Positions 1 through 11,311 of a stretch of 64,000 nt of DNA are shown here, in pieces. A model generated the notes under the pieces. It worked only from the letters and a program-made list of their open reading frames with translations, did not search any database and was not told where the DNA came from. How positions within the stretch are numbered: the stretch's first letter is position 1; each line of letters starts with the position of its first letter. Made by a program: the position numbers and the translations under genes. Origin of the DNA: Dokdonella sp. (GTDB lineage: Bacteria > Pseudomonadota > Gammaproteobacteria > Xanthomonadales > Rhodanobacteraceae); contig NZ_JAGIAG010000004.1 of NCBI RefSeq assembly GCF_017744955.1, positions 305,979 to 369,978 on the forward strand, written 5' to 3'.

Positions 1-1171
1 AGCCGCCTGGCGCGAGCGTCACGTCGTAGGCGTCGTGGTCGAGCCGGATCACCGGCGCGCCGACGGTGACGCCGGACCACGCCGACGCGACGCTGCGCGT
101 GATCGCGCTCGGCGTCCAGCGGATCGCCATGCCGTCCTGGATGCTCGATTCGTTCAGCGAATACTGCGTGGCGACGCCCATCGCGCCGTCCGGCATCACG
201 CCGTAGTTCACGCCGACGCTGGCCTGCAGACCGTGGTCGTAGGAGGAATCCTCGAACGTCGTGTGCAGGTACTGGAATTCGATCTCGTCGCTGCCCTCGG
301 TGAAGACGACCTCGAACGTGGCGCCGCGCGGATCGGCCGGCCCGCTGGAGGCGAACGCGGCGCGGTCGTACCACTCGATCACGAAGCGACGGTTCGGCGC
401 GCTGCCGAGCGTGGCCGTGTAGATCGCGCCGTAGCGCGCGTCCAGGCGCATCCACAGCGGCGCGATCACCGGATAGATGCCGCTGTTGGCCGCGTTGGCG
501 GTCGGCAGCGGCTGATCCCAGAGCCCGCCGATCAGGCCGCTGACGTCGGTGCCGAAGCCGATCGCGCCGTGCACGCTGACCGCGATGCGCCGCGACGGAG
601 CGCCGTAGAAATGGACCGGGAACGGCAGCGCCACCGGCGTCTGGCCGTTCTGGCCGAGGTCGAGCGCCTGGCCGATGGCCGTGATGTCGACGAACTGCGC
701 CGGCGCGGTGTCGTCGGCGACGTAGTTCGGCAGTGCCGCGACCGCGGTCCAGGTCGCGGTCGAACGGAGGTTGGCGCCGACCGTCAGGATGCGGTTGTAC
801 TGGTAGCTCTCGCCCGGCGCCAGCGGCTGGTGCACGCCGAACAGGAACTGCTGGTCCGGATCGGCGCCGTTGTCGCCGAGCGTGTGGTACTCGTAGGTCG
901 TCGCCGAATGGTTGGTGACGGTGTAGCAGAAGTTGACCTGCTCGCCGGCGACCGCCTCGAGCGAGGGACCGCCGTCGCAGGCCTGCGGATCGAGATTGCG
1001 GCTGACCGTGACCGCGAGGCAGATGCCGTCCGCGTCGCAGGTGTTGTCCTGCCCTGCCACCGCCGCCGGCCCGCGCGCGGGCACCAGCGTCGCGGACGGA
1101 TCGGCGGCCGCGAGCGCGCCGTACAGAAGGCCGCTGCCGGCCAGTGCCCATACCAGTTTCTTCGTTGCCAC
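1..1171 (-). CDS. Secreted protein, paralogue of the 55681 gene (3' part missing)
   Basis: The frame opens at GTG 1171, with GAGAGG seven bases upstream, and stays open for about 390 codons to the left edge, so the C-terminus is absent. The first 25 or so residues form a signal sequence (LVWALAGSGLLYGALAAA). Next comes a module with NFCYTVTN and LAPGESYQYNRI, then a beta-rich block with LPFPVHFYG, APLWMRLDARYG, APNRRFVIEWYDR and FEVVFTEGSDEIEFQY, and the visible end reads LDHDAYDVTLAPGG. The same blocks occur in the same order in the protein at 55681-57975, which ends in an FQDGFD motif. No enzyme motif is visible. Extracellular or outer-surface location is inferred from the signal sequence. 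The gene lies downstream of an ECF sigma factor/kinase pair on the same strand and has its own promoter-like element at 1280-1301, so it may be a target of that pair. Confidence 0.82.
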   Translation of the reverse strand, partial: MATKKLVWALAGSGLLYGALAAADPSATLVPARGPAAVAGQDNTCDADGICLAVTVSRNLDPQACDGGPSLEAVAGEQVNFCYTVTNHSATTYEYHTLGDNGADPDQQFLFGVHQPLAPGESYQYNRILTVGANLRSTATWTAVAALPNYVADDTAPAQFVDITAIGQALDLGQNGQTPVALPFPVHFYGAPSRRIAVSVHGAIGFGTDVSGLIGGLWDQPLPTANAANSGIYPVIAPLWMRLDARYGAIYTATLGSAPNRRFVIEWYDRAAFASSGPADPRGATFEVVFTEGSDEIEFQYLHTTFEDSSYDHGLQASVGVNYGVMPDGAMGVATQYSLNESSIQDGMAIRWTPSAITRSVASAWSGVTVGAPVIRLDHDAYDVTLAPGG

Positions 1172-1279
1172 CCCGACACCTCTCGATTGTGCTGTCGGCC
1201 GCGTCCCTGGCCACGGATATCGCCGATGCGTCCCGCTCCGCGCGGCCGCCTCGGCGGCGCGCGATCGCGACGCATCTTC

Positions 1280-1301
1280 CCTAACGCAGAGTGGCCGGAA
1301 A
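1280..1301 (-). promoter_or_regulatory. ECF-like promoter element shared with the 47287 gene
   Basis: On the minus strand the sequence reads TTTCCGGCC, six bases, then CGTTAGG. The same two boxes with identical spacing (TTTCCGGCC-N6-CGCTAGG) lie 41 bp before the secreted-protein gene at 47287. Box spacing resembles ECF sigma promoters. The element sits 109 bp upstream of the start at 1171 and just after the kinase gene. Assignment to the neighbouring ECF factor is inference. Confidence 0.35.
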
Positions 1302-1337
1302 CCCTGACACGAAACTTCGCCGCCGCGGCGCAGCCGG

Positions 1338-4142
<2,805 letters not shown>

Positions 4143-4184
4143 CGGTGGACGCTGCGGGTGTCCGGGCAGTCGCGCATACCCTTC

Positions 4185-4745
4185 CTATCCGTCCAGGCGC
4201 GTGCGCAGCCAGCTGCGCGCCAGCGCCCAGTCGCGGTACACGGTGCGCTCGTCGACGTTCATCACGCCGGCGACCTCGGGCACGCTGAGACCGACGAAGT
4301 AGCGCAGCTCGACCACGCGCGCGAGGCGCTCGTCGAGGCGTTCGAGCTGGGCGATCGCCTGGTCCAGTTCGCCGAGGTCGGTGTGGTCGGGCAGCGGCAG
4401 GCCGAGCGCCTGGGTCAGGTCCTCGCGCTGCCAGTCGCCGCCGTGCTTGTCGGCGGCGGCGCGGCGCGCGCGGTCGACCAGGATCTGCCGCATCGTGCGC
4501 GCGGCGAGGCGGAACAGGTGCTCGCGGTCGACGATGTCGATGCGCTCGGCGCCGAGCAGGCGCAGGAACATCTCGTTGAGCAGCGCGGTCGGCTGCAGCG
4601 TGCGCTGCTCGGGATGGTCGGCCAGCCGCTTCGCCGCGAGCAGGCGCAGGTCGCCGTAGACCGCCGGCAGCAGCGCGTCGAGCGCATACGCGTCGCCCTC
4701 GCGCCAGCGCTGCAACTGGAGGGTCACGTTGGCGCTGTCTTCCAT
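4185..4745 (-). CDS. ECF-type RNA polymerase sigma factor (kinase-partnered, TIGR02999-like)
   Basis: The 186-residue protein starts at MEDSANVT. A longer in-frame start exists further upstream, but this is where homology-like sequence begins. Region 2 reads LLPAVYGDLRLLAAKRL and TLQPTALLNEMFLRLLG; region 4 carries ERLARVVELRYFVGLSVPEVA and a helix-turn-helix (DERTVYRDWALARSWLR). Ordinary ECF factors carry an acidic DAED-like stretch before the second helix of region 2. Here that stretch is LQPT with threonines 49 and 53, as in the ECF43-type factors that known studies (EcfP/PknT in Vibrio, EcfK/PknS in Xanthomonas) show to be switched on by Ser/Thr kinase phosphorylation. The kinase follows immediately. 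No anti-sigma factor gene is present, which fits that mechanism. Confidence 0.9.
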   Translation of the reverse strand: MEDSANVTLQLQRWREGDAYALDALLPAVYGDLRLLAAKRLADHPEQRTLQPTALLNEMFLRLLGAERIDIVDREHLFRLAARTMRQILVDRARRAAADKHGGDWQREDLTQALGLPLPDHTDLGELDQAIAQLERLDERLARVVELRYFVGLSVPEVAGVMNVDERTVYRDWALARSWLRTRLDG

Positions 4746-4836
4746 TGCGGGCTCCGGATCGGGATCAATTCTAGAGCATCGTCCGAAGCCGCGGCCGACC
4801 GTGCCGAACGGCACCTTCGCGCCGACGCGGCTTCGC

Positions 4837-4842
4837 TAAGAT
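4837..4842 (+). promoter_or_regulatory. Possible -10 box (TAAGAT) for the amidohydrolase gene
   Basis: TAAGAT lies 30 bp before the ATG at 4873 in the divergent gap between the ECF sigma gene and the amidohydrolase. No convincing -35 box is visible. A clear ribosome site (AAGGGGA, 4861-4867) follows. Confidence 0.35.
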
Positions 4843-4872
4843 GCGGCCTTTCGACCACCGAAGGGGACCGCG

Positions 4873-6183
4873 ATGAACCTGCTGCTCGCCACCACCATTG
4901 CCGCGCTCGCGGCCCCCGCCGCGGAACCGGCGGACGCGGCGCCCGGCGTGGTCGCGCTGCATTGCGCGAACCTGCTCGACACCGCGGCCGGCAAGCTGCT
5001 CGGCGAAACCACGGTGGTGATCGACGGCAAGCGCATCCGCGAACTCAAGGCTGGACGCGCCGAAGTGCCCGGCGCGCAGTCGATCGAACTCGCCGGCTCC
5101 ACCTGCCTGCCCGGCCTGATCGACAGCCACACGCACCTGACCGGCGAGACCAGCCCGACCGGCTACACCGACCAGTTCCGCTGGAACACCGCCGACTACG
5201 CGATCCGCTCCACCGTCTACGCGCGCCGCACGCTCGAGGCGGGCTTCACCACCGTGCGCAACCTCGGCGACGGCGCCAACGCGTCGGTCGCGCTGCGCAA
5301 CGCGATCAACGCCGGCATCGTGCCGGGCCCGCGCATCTTCACCGCCGGCGGCGCGATCGGCAGCACCGGCGGCCACGCCGACGACACCGACGGCTACCGC
5401 GCCGACCTGCAGGGCGACCCGGGCGCGAAGGAAAGCATCATCAACGGCCCGGACGACGCCTGGAAGGCCGTTCGCCAGCACTACAAGGACCACGTCGACC
5501 TGCTCAAGATCATGCCGTCCGGCGGCGTGCTCGACGAGAGCAGCAGCGTCGACAACGCGCAGATGACGGTCGAGGAGATCCAGGCCGTGGTCGCCGCCGC
5601 GCACGACTACGGCTTCACCGTCGCCGCGCACGCGCACGGCGCCGAGGCGATCCGCCGCGCGGTGATCGGCGGCGTCGATTCGATCGAGCACGGCACCTTC
5701 ATGTCCGACGAGGACATGAAGCTGATGAAGCAGCACGGCACCTGGTACGTGCCGACCATCATCGCCGGCCGCTACGTGCAGGAGATGGCCGAGAAGCCCG
5801 GCTACTACCCGGCGCAGATCGCGGCGAAAGCCAAGCAGGTCGGTCCGATCATCCAGCAGACCGCGGGCAAGGCCTACAAGGCCGGCGTGAAGATCGCCTT
5901 CGGCACCGACGCGGCGGTGTACCCGCACGGCCAGAACGCGAAGGAATTCCAGTACATGGTCGAAGCCGGCATCCCGCCGCTGTACGCGTTGCAGGCGGCG
6001 ACGACGCACGCGGCGGAACTGCTGAAGAAGTCGAAGGACCTCGGCTCGCTCGAAGCCGGCAAGTTCGCCGACGTGGTCGCGGTCGAGGGCAATCCGCTCG
6101 AAGACATCAAGCGCATGCAGGACGTGCGCTTCGTGATGAAGGACGGCGTGGTGTACAAGCAGGACGGCAAGGCGAAGGAATAG
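4873..6183 (+). CDS. Exported metal-dependent amidohydrolase (imidazolonepropionase/Xaa-Pro dipeptidase-like)
   Basis: The 436-residue protein starts at ATG with AAGGGGA six bases upstream. It has a short hydrophobic N-terminus (LLLATTIAALAAPAAEPADA) suggesting export. The amidohydrolase (M38-like) fold is evident from the HxH metal motif DSHTHL (His86, His88), a candidate metal-bridging lysine in DLLKIMPSGGV, histidines in VAAHAHG and SIEHGTF, and the catalytic aspartate in FGTDAAVYPHG. The C-terminus ends with the LEAGKFADVVAVEGNPL segment typical of the composite beta domain. Family members hydrolyse dipeptides or cyclic amides in the periplasm, and the exact substrate cannot be assigned. 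It is a single gene, divergent from the sigma factor, followed by a short palindrome. Confidence 0.9.
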   Translation: MNLLLATTIAALAAPAAEPADAAPGVVALHCANLLDTAAGKLLGETTVVIDGKRIRELKAGRAEVPGAQSIELAGSTCLPGLIDSHTHLTGETSPTGYTDQFRWNTADYAIRSTVYARRTLEAGFTTVRNLGDGANASVALRNAINAGIVPGPRIFTAGGAIGSTGGHADDTDGYRADLQGDPGAKESIINGPDDAWKAVRQHYKDHVDLLKIMPSGGVLDESSSVDNAQMTVEEIQAVVAAAHDYGFTVAAHAHGAEAIRRAVIGGVDSIEHGTFMSDEDMKLMKQHGTWYVPTIIAGRYVQEMAEKPGYYPAQIAAKAKQVGPIIQQTAGKAYKAGVKIAFGTDAAVYPHGQNAKEFQYMVEAGIPPLYALQAATTHAAELLKKSKDLGSLEAGKFADVVAVEGNPLEDIKRMQDVRFVMKDGVVYKQDGKAKE

Positions 6184-6233
6184 CGCGCGGCGCCGTCGAG
6201 CCGGCGCCTGTTCGATTCCGACGACCGCATGTT

Positions 6234-6257
6234 CCCTCTCCTGCGCGCGGGAGAGGG
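6234..6257. repeat. Intergenic palindrome (CCCTCTCC/GGAGAGGG)
   Basis: Eight-base arms at 6234-6241 and 6250-6257 enclose an eight-base loop between two converging genes. It is a divergent relative of the palindromes at 18421 and 42030 and may also serve as a terminator for both genes. Confidence 0.5.
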
Positions 6258-6305
6258 ACGCGCGCAACGCCCGTCCTCGGCGCACAGGCGCCGACGTCGA
6301 ACGCT

Positions 6306-7130
6306 CTAGCGAAGCACCGCCGCCAGCGCCGGCTTCCAGCACTGCGTCGCGATCAGCTCGAAGCCGCGTGCGGTCGGATGGATCTCGTTCTCCCATTGCG
6401 CCTGCCGCGGCAGGGTTCCGCGACTGTCGATCAGGCGGACGTTCGCCGCGTTGACGGAGACGAACGCCTTCAGCTCCCGCGCGAACTGATCGACCAGCCA
6501 GGACGTCAGCACGCGCTGGCCGGCCGGATCGGTCAGACCGACCTCGTCGAGATACGGCTTGATCCAGGGACCGGTCTTCACCAACCCGAGCTTGAAGCCC
6601 TTGCCGCTCGGCCAGACGTAGTCGTAGGTGTGCACGAACACCAGCGACTCGCGCGAGTACTGGTTGACGATGTCGACGATCTGCTTGAGATCGAGGATCG
6701 CGTAGCGCAGCGCGTGCTCGAAGGTCTCGAGGCGGACGTGGTCGAACACCTCGCGCGGGATCTCGCCCCAGCGGGTCGAGCCGGGCGATTGCAGCTGACC
6801 GGCGGTCTTGATGAACTCCTTCATTTCGGAGCCGACCACGTCGTTGCCGCCGTTGGAAAGCAGGATCGCATCGAACCGGTAGCTGGCGATCTCGCGCTCG
6901 ACGCGCGGTATCGCGGACTTCCACATCGCGCTGTCGCGACCGGCGACACCCTCGTTGAGGAACAGCGTGCCGCGGAACAGGCGCGCGAGCTGCTTGTCGA
7001 GGTCGGTCGGGTGCGGCACGTACTGGAACCAGGAGTCGCCGAAGCACAATGCGCGCTTGGCCTGGGGGAAGTCGCGTGTCGCTGCCTCGTAGTCGCTGAT
7101 GCGGTCGAAATTGTTGCGGCCTAGGCCCAT
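6306..7130 (-). CDS. SGNH/GDSL-type hydrolase
   Basis: The 274-residue protein carries the SGNH blocks: ALCFGDSWFQY (block I, nucleophile Ser33 in GDSW), a conserved glycine region at NEGVAGRDS, SNGGNDVVGSE (block III with the Asn), and EIHPTARGF near the C-terminus (block V, catalytic His). This supports an esterase or acyl-hydrolase acting on lipids or acylated sugars, with unknown substrate. There is no obvious signal peptide, so a cytoplasmic location is likely. It is transcribed alone and converges on the amidohydrolase gene. The upstream 89 bp to the XRE regulator gene show no clear promoter. Confidence 0.88.
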   Translation of the reverse strand: MGLGRNNFDRISDYEAATRDFPQAKRALCFGDSWFQYVPHPTDLDKQLARLFRGTLFLNEGVAGRDSAMWKSAIPRVEREIASYRFDAILLSNGGNDVVGSEMKEFIKTAGQLQSPGSTRWGEIPREVFDHVRLETFEHALRYAILDLKQIVDIVNQYSRESLVFVHTYDYVWPSGKGFKLGLVKTGPWIKPYLDEVGLTDPAGQRVLTSWLVDQFARELKAFVSVNAANVRLIDSRGTLPRQAQWENEIHPTARGFELIATQCWKPALAAVLR

Positions 7131-7219
7131 GATCGCTGCTCCGGAAGTCGCTCTGCACGACCGGATACGTCAAAGGGCATCGGATCACGCCATCGGCGCG
7201 GATCGCGCGCGATTGCGCA

Positions 7220-7447
7220 CTACGACGCGGCGTCCGCGTCCTCCCAGCGGAACACGTCGTCGACGCGCACGCCGAAGGTGCGCGCGATGCGGAAGGCGAG
7301 TTCGAGCGACGGCGCGTACTTGCCCGCCTCCAGCGCGATCACCGTCTGGCGCGTGACGCCGCAGGCGTCGGCCAGCGCCTGCTGGGTCATCTCGCCGTGC
7401 TCGAAGCGCAGACGGCGGATCTCGTTGCGGATCGGCGTGCCGCCCAT
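7220..7447 (-). CDS. Small XRE-family helix-turn-helix regulator
   Basis: This 75-residue protein is almost entirely a Cro/C1-type HTH: RRLRFEHGEMTQQALADACG, then VTRQTVIALEAGKYAPSLELAFRIARTFGV, ending FRWEDADAAS. It resembles the short YgzD-like regulators of about 65-75 residues that usually accompany a membrane protein gene. The start ATG (7447) follows the stop of the membrane-protein gene with one base between, so the two are translationally linked. Autoregulation through the palindrome overlapping the shared promoter at 8109-8136 is likely but inferred. Confidence 0.92.
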   Translation of the reverse strand: MGGTPIRNEIRRLRFEHGEMTQQALADACGVTRQTVIALEAGKYAPSLELAFRIARTFGVRVDDVFRWEDADAAS

Positions 7448-7448
7448 G

Positions 7449-8075
7449 TCAGTGCCGGTCGCGCCAGTAGGCGAGCGCGGTGTAGCCGTACTCGATCAGG
7501 CTCGCCGCGATCAGCGCCAGCACGATCAGGTGCGCGATCACCGGCGGCGGCGCCCATTCGAGCCGGTCGGAGGGCGTGAAGCCGAGCAGCACCGCCAGCG
7601 CGATCGCCAGCACGCTGAGCGCGACGCGCGCCCATTCGCTCGCGCGCGCCTCGATCTCGCGATCGCGTTCGTCCTCCTGCACGCGCCCGTGCCAGCGCTG
7701 GCGCAGCACGGCGAACAGAATGATCCAGGCGATGACCATCAAAGCGATCGTGCGGCCGACGCGCTGCGCATCGGGGTTCTGCCACAACGGCGGCCCCTGG
7801 AACGCGCCGACGTGGGTGATCGCGTAGGCGGCGATCACCGCGGTGAAGGCGAAGGCGATCCACGCGCGCCACTCGCCCGGCGAGACGGCGCTCTCGATGC
7901 CGTCCTGCGGCAGTCGCGAGACGGCGATCAGCGACGCCCACGACACCGTGATCAGCGCGAACACGCCGAGATTGCCGGTGTCGATGCCGAGCACGCGATC
8001 CGGGCCGGCCAGCAGCAGCCAGGTCGCGGCGGCGCCGACCAGCAGCAAGGCGGTGAACAGCCAACGTTGACGCAT
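7449..8075 (-). CDS. Multi-spanning membrane protein of unknown function, paired with XRE regulator
   Basis: The 208-residue protein starts at MRQRWLF; the alternative ATG seven codons upstream lacks a good ribosome site, whereas GGGGAA precedes this one by six bases. About six hydrophobic segments are visible (FTALLLVGAAATWLLLAG, LGVFALITVSWASLIAV, WIAFAFTAVIAAYAI, TIALMVIAWIILFAVL, VALSVLAIALAVLLGF, VIAHLIVLALIAASLI). A charged cytoplasmic stretch (QEDERDREIEARASEWAR) separates segments four and five. I do not recognise a named family. The first gene of a two-gene unit with the XRE regulator, it is probably the gene whose expression that regulator controls. Confidence 0.85.
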   Translation of the reverse strand: MRQRWLFTALLLVGAAATWLLLAGPDRVLGIDTGNLGVFALITVSWASLIAVSRLPQDGIESAVSPGEWRAWIAFAFTAVIAAYAITHVGAFQGPPLWQNPDAQRVGRTIALMVIAWIILFAVLRQRWHGRVQEDERDREIEARASEWARVALSVLAIALAVLLGFTPSDRLEWAPPPVIAHLIVLALIAASLIEYGYTALAYWRDRH

Positions 8076-8108
8076 GATGTATTCCCCAGCGGACATGATG
8101 TTCGCTTT

Positions 8109-8136
8109 AGGTTACATTCTCGATAGCCAATGTCAA
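8109..8136 (-). promoter_or_regulatory. Promoter with operator-like palindrome for the membrane protein/XRE unit
   Basis: On the minus strand a perfect TTGACA (8136-8131) is followed 16 bases later by TAACCT (8114-8109), 34 bp before the start at 8075. An inverted repeat ACATT-N10-AATGT (8114-8133) covers the space between the boxes, a position where a bound XRE repressor would block RNA polymerase. The area is much richer in A and T than its surroundings. Confidence 0.6.
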
Positions 8137-8271
8137 ATCCTTTTTACATCGACTTGTCTTCCGGCCGCACCGGTGCAATTTGCCTTGGCGATCGGCCATG
8201 ATCGCGAAGATCAGGCCGCGAGCCTCGGCCGCCTCTCCTCACACGACGCAAGAAAATTCCGGAGTTCATTG

Positions 8272-9147
8272 ATGTCCGCAGCCTCCCCTTCCCCGCACGT
8301 CTTCGACGCCACCGAAGCCAATTTCGAAGCCGAAGTCATCCAGGCTTCGTTCCAGCAGCCGGTGCTGGTCGACCTGTGGGCGACCTGGTGCGGGCCGTGC
8401 AAGACGCTGGGGCCGTTGCTCGAGAAGGTGGTCGACGAATTCAACGGCGCCGTGCGCATGGCCAAGGTCGACTGCGACAAGGAGCAGATTCTGGCGGCCT
8501 CGTTCGGGGTGCGCAGCATTCCGACCGTCGTGCTGATGCGCGACGGCCAGCTCGTCGACGGCTTCACCGGCGCCCTGCCGGAAAGCGCGATCCGCGAGTT
8601 CCTGTCGCGCCACGTGCAGCCGAACGCGGCCGCGGCCGATGGCGTCGACGTCGACGTCGCGCCGCTGGTGCAGGAGACGCCCGAGCAGGCGATCGCACGG
8701 CTGCAGCAGGAGATCGCCGCCGAGCCGGACAAGTCCGAACTCAAGCTCGACCTCGCCGTCGCGCAGATGCAGGTCGGCAATGCTGCGGCCGCCGAAGCCG
8801 AGCTGGATGCGCTGCCGGCCAACCTCGCCGGCGACGATCGCGCGCGACGCCTGCGCGGCCAGCTCGAATTCGCGCAGAGCCTGAAGAACGCGCCGGCCGC
8901 GGCCGAGCTGCGCGCGCGCATCGAACGCGACCCGGACGACCACGCCGCACGCGACCTGCTCGGCGTGCGCCTGCTGATCGACGGCGACGCCGCGGCCGGC
9001 CTCGACCAGTTCCTGCACGTGCTCGGCAGCGACCGCAACTGGAACGAAGGCCAGGCGAAGAAGCGCCTGATCGCCGCGTTCAACGTGCTCGACGACGAGG
9101 ATCTGGTCGGCGCCTACCGCCGCAAGATGGCTTCGCTGTTGTTCTAG
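8272..9147 (+). CDS. cnoX: CnoX/YbbN-like thioredoxin with TPR domain
   Basis: The 291-residue protein starts at ATG 8272 (GGAG about seven bases upstream). An N-terminal thioredoxin fold of about 110 residues contains WATWCGPC (Cys40, Cys43) and the cis-proline RSIPTVVLM. The rest is helical, with TPR-like units (EQAIARLQQEIAAEPDKSEL, NAAAAEAELDALP) and a C-terminal DLVGAYRRKMASLLF. This architecture is that of CnoX (YbbN), a cytoplasmic chaperedoxin that protects proteins from oxidation and hands clients to chaperones. An intact CGPC motif suggests retained redox activity, unlike E. coli YbbN, which has lost it. A monocistronic unit, it converges on the sigma-54 activator gene. Confidence 0.92.
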   Translation: MSAASPSPHVFDATEANFEAEVIQASFQQPVLVDLWATWCGPCKTLGPLLEKVVDEFNGAVRMAKVDCDKEQILAASFGVRSIPTVVLMRDGQLVDGFTGALPESAIREFLSRHVQPNAAAADGVDVDVAPLVQETPEQAIARLQQEIAAEPDKSELKLDLAVAQMQVGNAAAAEAELDALPANLAGDDRARRLRGQLEFAQSLKNAPAAAELRARIERDPDDHAARDLLGVRLLIDGDAAAGLDQFLHVLGSDRNWNEGQAKKRLIAAFNVLDDEDLVGAYRRKMASLLF

Positions 9148-9250
9148 CCGCAGAACCTCGCGGCCGCGCGCGCCTGGACCGGTGCAGCGGCCGCCAATTC
9201 GCGCAGCCGTTCGCGCGGTTGCTCGCAAGCGCTTGGCATGATTTCGTCTG

Positions 9251-9278
9251 CGTCATTCCCGCGAACGCGGGAATGACG
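9251..9278. repeat. Perfect intergenic palindrome with 13-base arms
   Basis: Arms CGTCATTCCCGCG and CGCGGGAATGACG flank the two bases AA. It lies between two converging genes and is of the dispersed palindrome type common between genes in Xanthomonas relatives. It may act as a bidirectional terminator or mRNA stabiliser. Confidence 0.75.
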
Positions 9279-9351
9279 ACGCACGGCGACCGACCGCCAG
9301 TTGTCTAGGTATGCCTCTCGCGAATCCTGGCGTGACACCGCTTCCGCAGCT

Positions 9352-11211
9352 TCAGTGCGAATCGGACCGCCGCCGCTTCAGCCGCCGCCACAGCGTCGTC
9401 TGGCTGATGCCGAGGAAATCCGCGGCGCGGCTGCGGTTGCCGCTGAACATCGTCAGCGCGCGATGGATCTCTTCCTGCTCGACGGTGCGCAGGTGCCCTT
9501 CGCCGCCGGGTTCCAGGCGCGCCACCGCGAACAGCTCCGGCGCGATCGCCGGCAAGGCGTCGACCATCGCCTCGCTGCTGCGGTACAGGCGATGCGAGAC
9601 GATCAGCCGCTCGACCACGTTCTCCAGCTGGCGCACGTTGCCGGGCCAGTGGTAGCGCCGGAACGCCGGCACCACGCCGTCGACCAGCGCCTTCGCGTCG
9701 ATCTCGGCGCCGTAGCGCTGCGCCTCGCGCTGGACCATGTACGCGGTCAGCGCGGCGATGTCCTCCGGCCGCTCGCGCAGCGGCGGAATGCGGATCGCGA
9801 ACGTGCTGATGCGGTAGTAGAGATCCTCGCGGAAGCGGCCGGCGCGCATCTCCTCGGCCAGATCCACGTTGCAGGCGGCGATGAACTTCACGTCGAGCGC
9901 GATCGCCTGGCGCGAGCCGACCGGCGTGACTTCCTTCTCCTGCAGCACGCGCAGCAGCTTGGCCTGCTGCGCCAGCGGCAGCGAATTGATCTCGTCGAGG
10001 AAGAACGAGCCGTGGTTGGCCGTCTCCAGCAGGCCGGAACGGCCGCCGCTCTTGGCGCTGGTGAACGCGCCGTCGGCGTAGCCGAACAGTTCCGACTCGA
10101 ACAGGTCGGCCGGAATCGCCGAGCAGTTCACCGCCACGAACGGCCCCTTCGCGTTCGCGCCGGCGGCGTGGATGCAGCGCGCGGCGAGTTCCTTGCCGGT
10201 GCCGGTCTCGCCGTGCAGCAGCACGGTGCCGGCGGTGGCGCCGTACACCGCCAGCAGGTTGTGCACCTCGGCCATGCGCTGCGAACGGAACACCAGGCGG
10301 CGGCTGTCGTCCTGCGTCTCGGCGACCGGACTCCACTGCACGCTGTAGACGTGGCCGACGGTCTCGCCGGCGAATTCGAACGGCGCCTTGTCGAGCGCGC
10401 ACAGGCGGTCTTCGAGCAGCAGACGCTCGGAGCGGAAGCTCGGCGCGTCGAGGATGCGGCGGTCGAGCAGGCCGTCGAGGCGGCGGCGCTTGGCGAAGCG
10501 CGGCAGCTGCGCGCTCGCCGCCGCGTTCCAGGCCACCGCGCTGCCGTCGAGGTTGGTGATCACCGTCGGATGCGCGCTGCGGTCGAGCACGTACTGCATC
10601 AGCGCGGTCTGCTGGCGCTGGCGCTTGTGCTGGCCGGCGACGCGGATCGCCTTGCGCAGCAGGTTGCGGCACGACTCGCGCGAGTAGATCAGCACCGACG
10701 CCATGCCCCACTGGTCGGCCAGGTCGCAGGTGTAGCTGGAGCCGACCACCACGCCGTAGCCGTCCTCGCGGCACTGATGGAAGACTTCCTTGATCTCGTC
10801 GGCGGTGGTGTAGGTGCGGTGCGTCACCTCGATGTCGTCGAACACCTTGAGCACGTCGAGGTCGGTCTTCTGGCGCTCGTAGGTGAGCAGCAGGATGCGC
10901 CGCGAGATGCGCCGCGCGGTCAGCACCGCCTGGATCAGGTCGGCGGAGCTGACGCGCAGGCCGAGCACCGGCACCGACAAGGTGTCCTGCAGGTAGAACG
11001 CGTTCGCGCCGGCGCTGACGAAGATGTCGACCTGCTGCTGCTCGATCAGCTCGCGCGCGGCGCGCACCGCGTCGTTGAAGATGTTGTCGATGATGTTGAT
11101 GCGCGCGACCGCCTCGAACTCGCCGATCAGGCTGTGCACCATCTGGCTGAACTTGGAATTGCCGATCAGGCAGATGCGCGGCTTGCTCTGAGCGACGTTG
11201 GCGAAATCCAT
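9352..11211 (-). CDS. PrpR-type sigma-54-dependent activator
   Basis: The 619-residue protein has an N-terminal PrpR_N-type sensor (about 10-200: [51 protein letters not shown]), a linker/PAS-like part ([15 protein letters not shown]), an AAA+ domain with Walker A GETGTGKE and Walker B GSFFLDEI, and a C-terminal Fis-type helix-turn-helix ([22 protein letters not shown]). Known PrpR senses 2-methylcitrate in propionate breakdown, but the prp enzymes are not nearby. The loop that touches sigma-54 reads GAFTSA rather than GAFTGA. It is the last gene of the co-directional catabolic block, 100 bp after the leuD-like gene. It is the obvious activator for the sigma-54 promoter at 28300, which is inferred from co-occurrence. 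Confidence 0.9.
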   Translation of the reverse strand: MDFANVAQSKPRICLIGNSKFSQMVHSLIGEFEAVARINIIDNIFNDAVRAARELIEQQQVDIFVSAGANAFYLQDTLSVPVLGLRVSSADLIQAVLTARRISRRILLLTYERQKTDLDVLKVFDDIEVTHRTYTTADEIKEVFHQCREDGYGVVVGSSYTCDLADQWGMASVLIYSRESCRNLLRKAIRVAGQHKRQRQQTALMQYVLDRSAHPTVITNLDGSAVAWNAAASAQLPRFAKRRRLDGLLDRRILDAPSFRSERLLLEDRLCALDKAPFEFAGETVGHVYSVQWSPVAETQDDSRRLVFRSQRMAEVHNLLAVYGATAGTVLLHGETGTGKELAARCIHAAGANAKGPFVAVNCSAIPADLFESELFGYADGAFTSAKSGGRSGLLETANHGSFFLDEINSLPLAQQAKLLRVLQEKEVTPVGSRQAIALDVKFIAACNVDLAEEMRAGRFREDLYYRISTFAIRIPPLRERPEDIAALTAYMVQREAQRYGAEIDAKALVDGVVPAFRRYHWPGNVRQLENVVERLIVSHRLYRSSEAMVDALPAIAPELFAVARLEPGGEGHLRTVEQEEIHRALTMFSGNRSRAADFLGISQTTLWRRLKRRRSDSH

Positions 11212-11273
11212 GCAGCCCCCTGACCGGAAACCTTACCTGCGACCGCCGACGGCGCCGCCGGTTCGCATCATCG

Positions 11274-11293
11274 GCCCGGCCGGACGGCCGGGC
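11274..11293 (-). terminator. GC hairpin between leuD-like gene and activator gene
   Basis: Arms GCCCGGCC and GGCCGGGC enclose GGAC, 18 bases after the leuD-like stop codon. There is no run of T after it, so it may only weaken read-through into the activator gene or protect the upstream message. Confidence 0.35.
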
Positions 11294-11311
11294 AACACGA
11301 CCGATCCTGGC

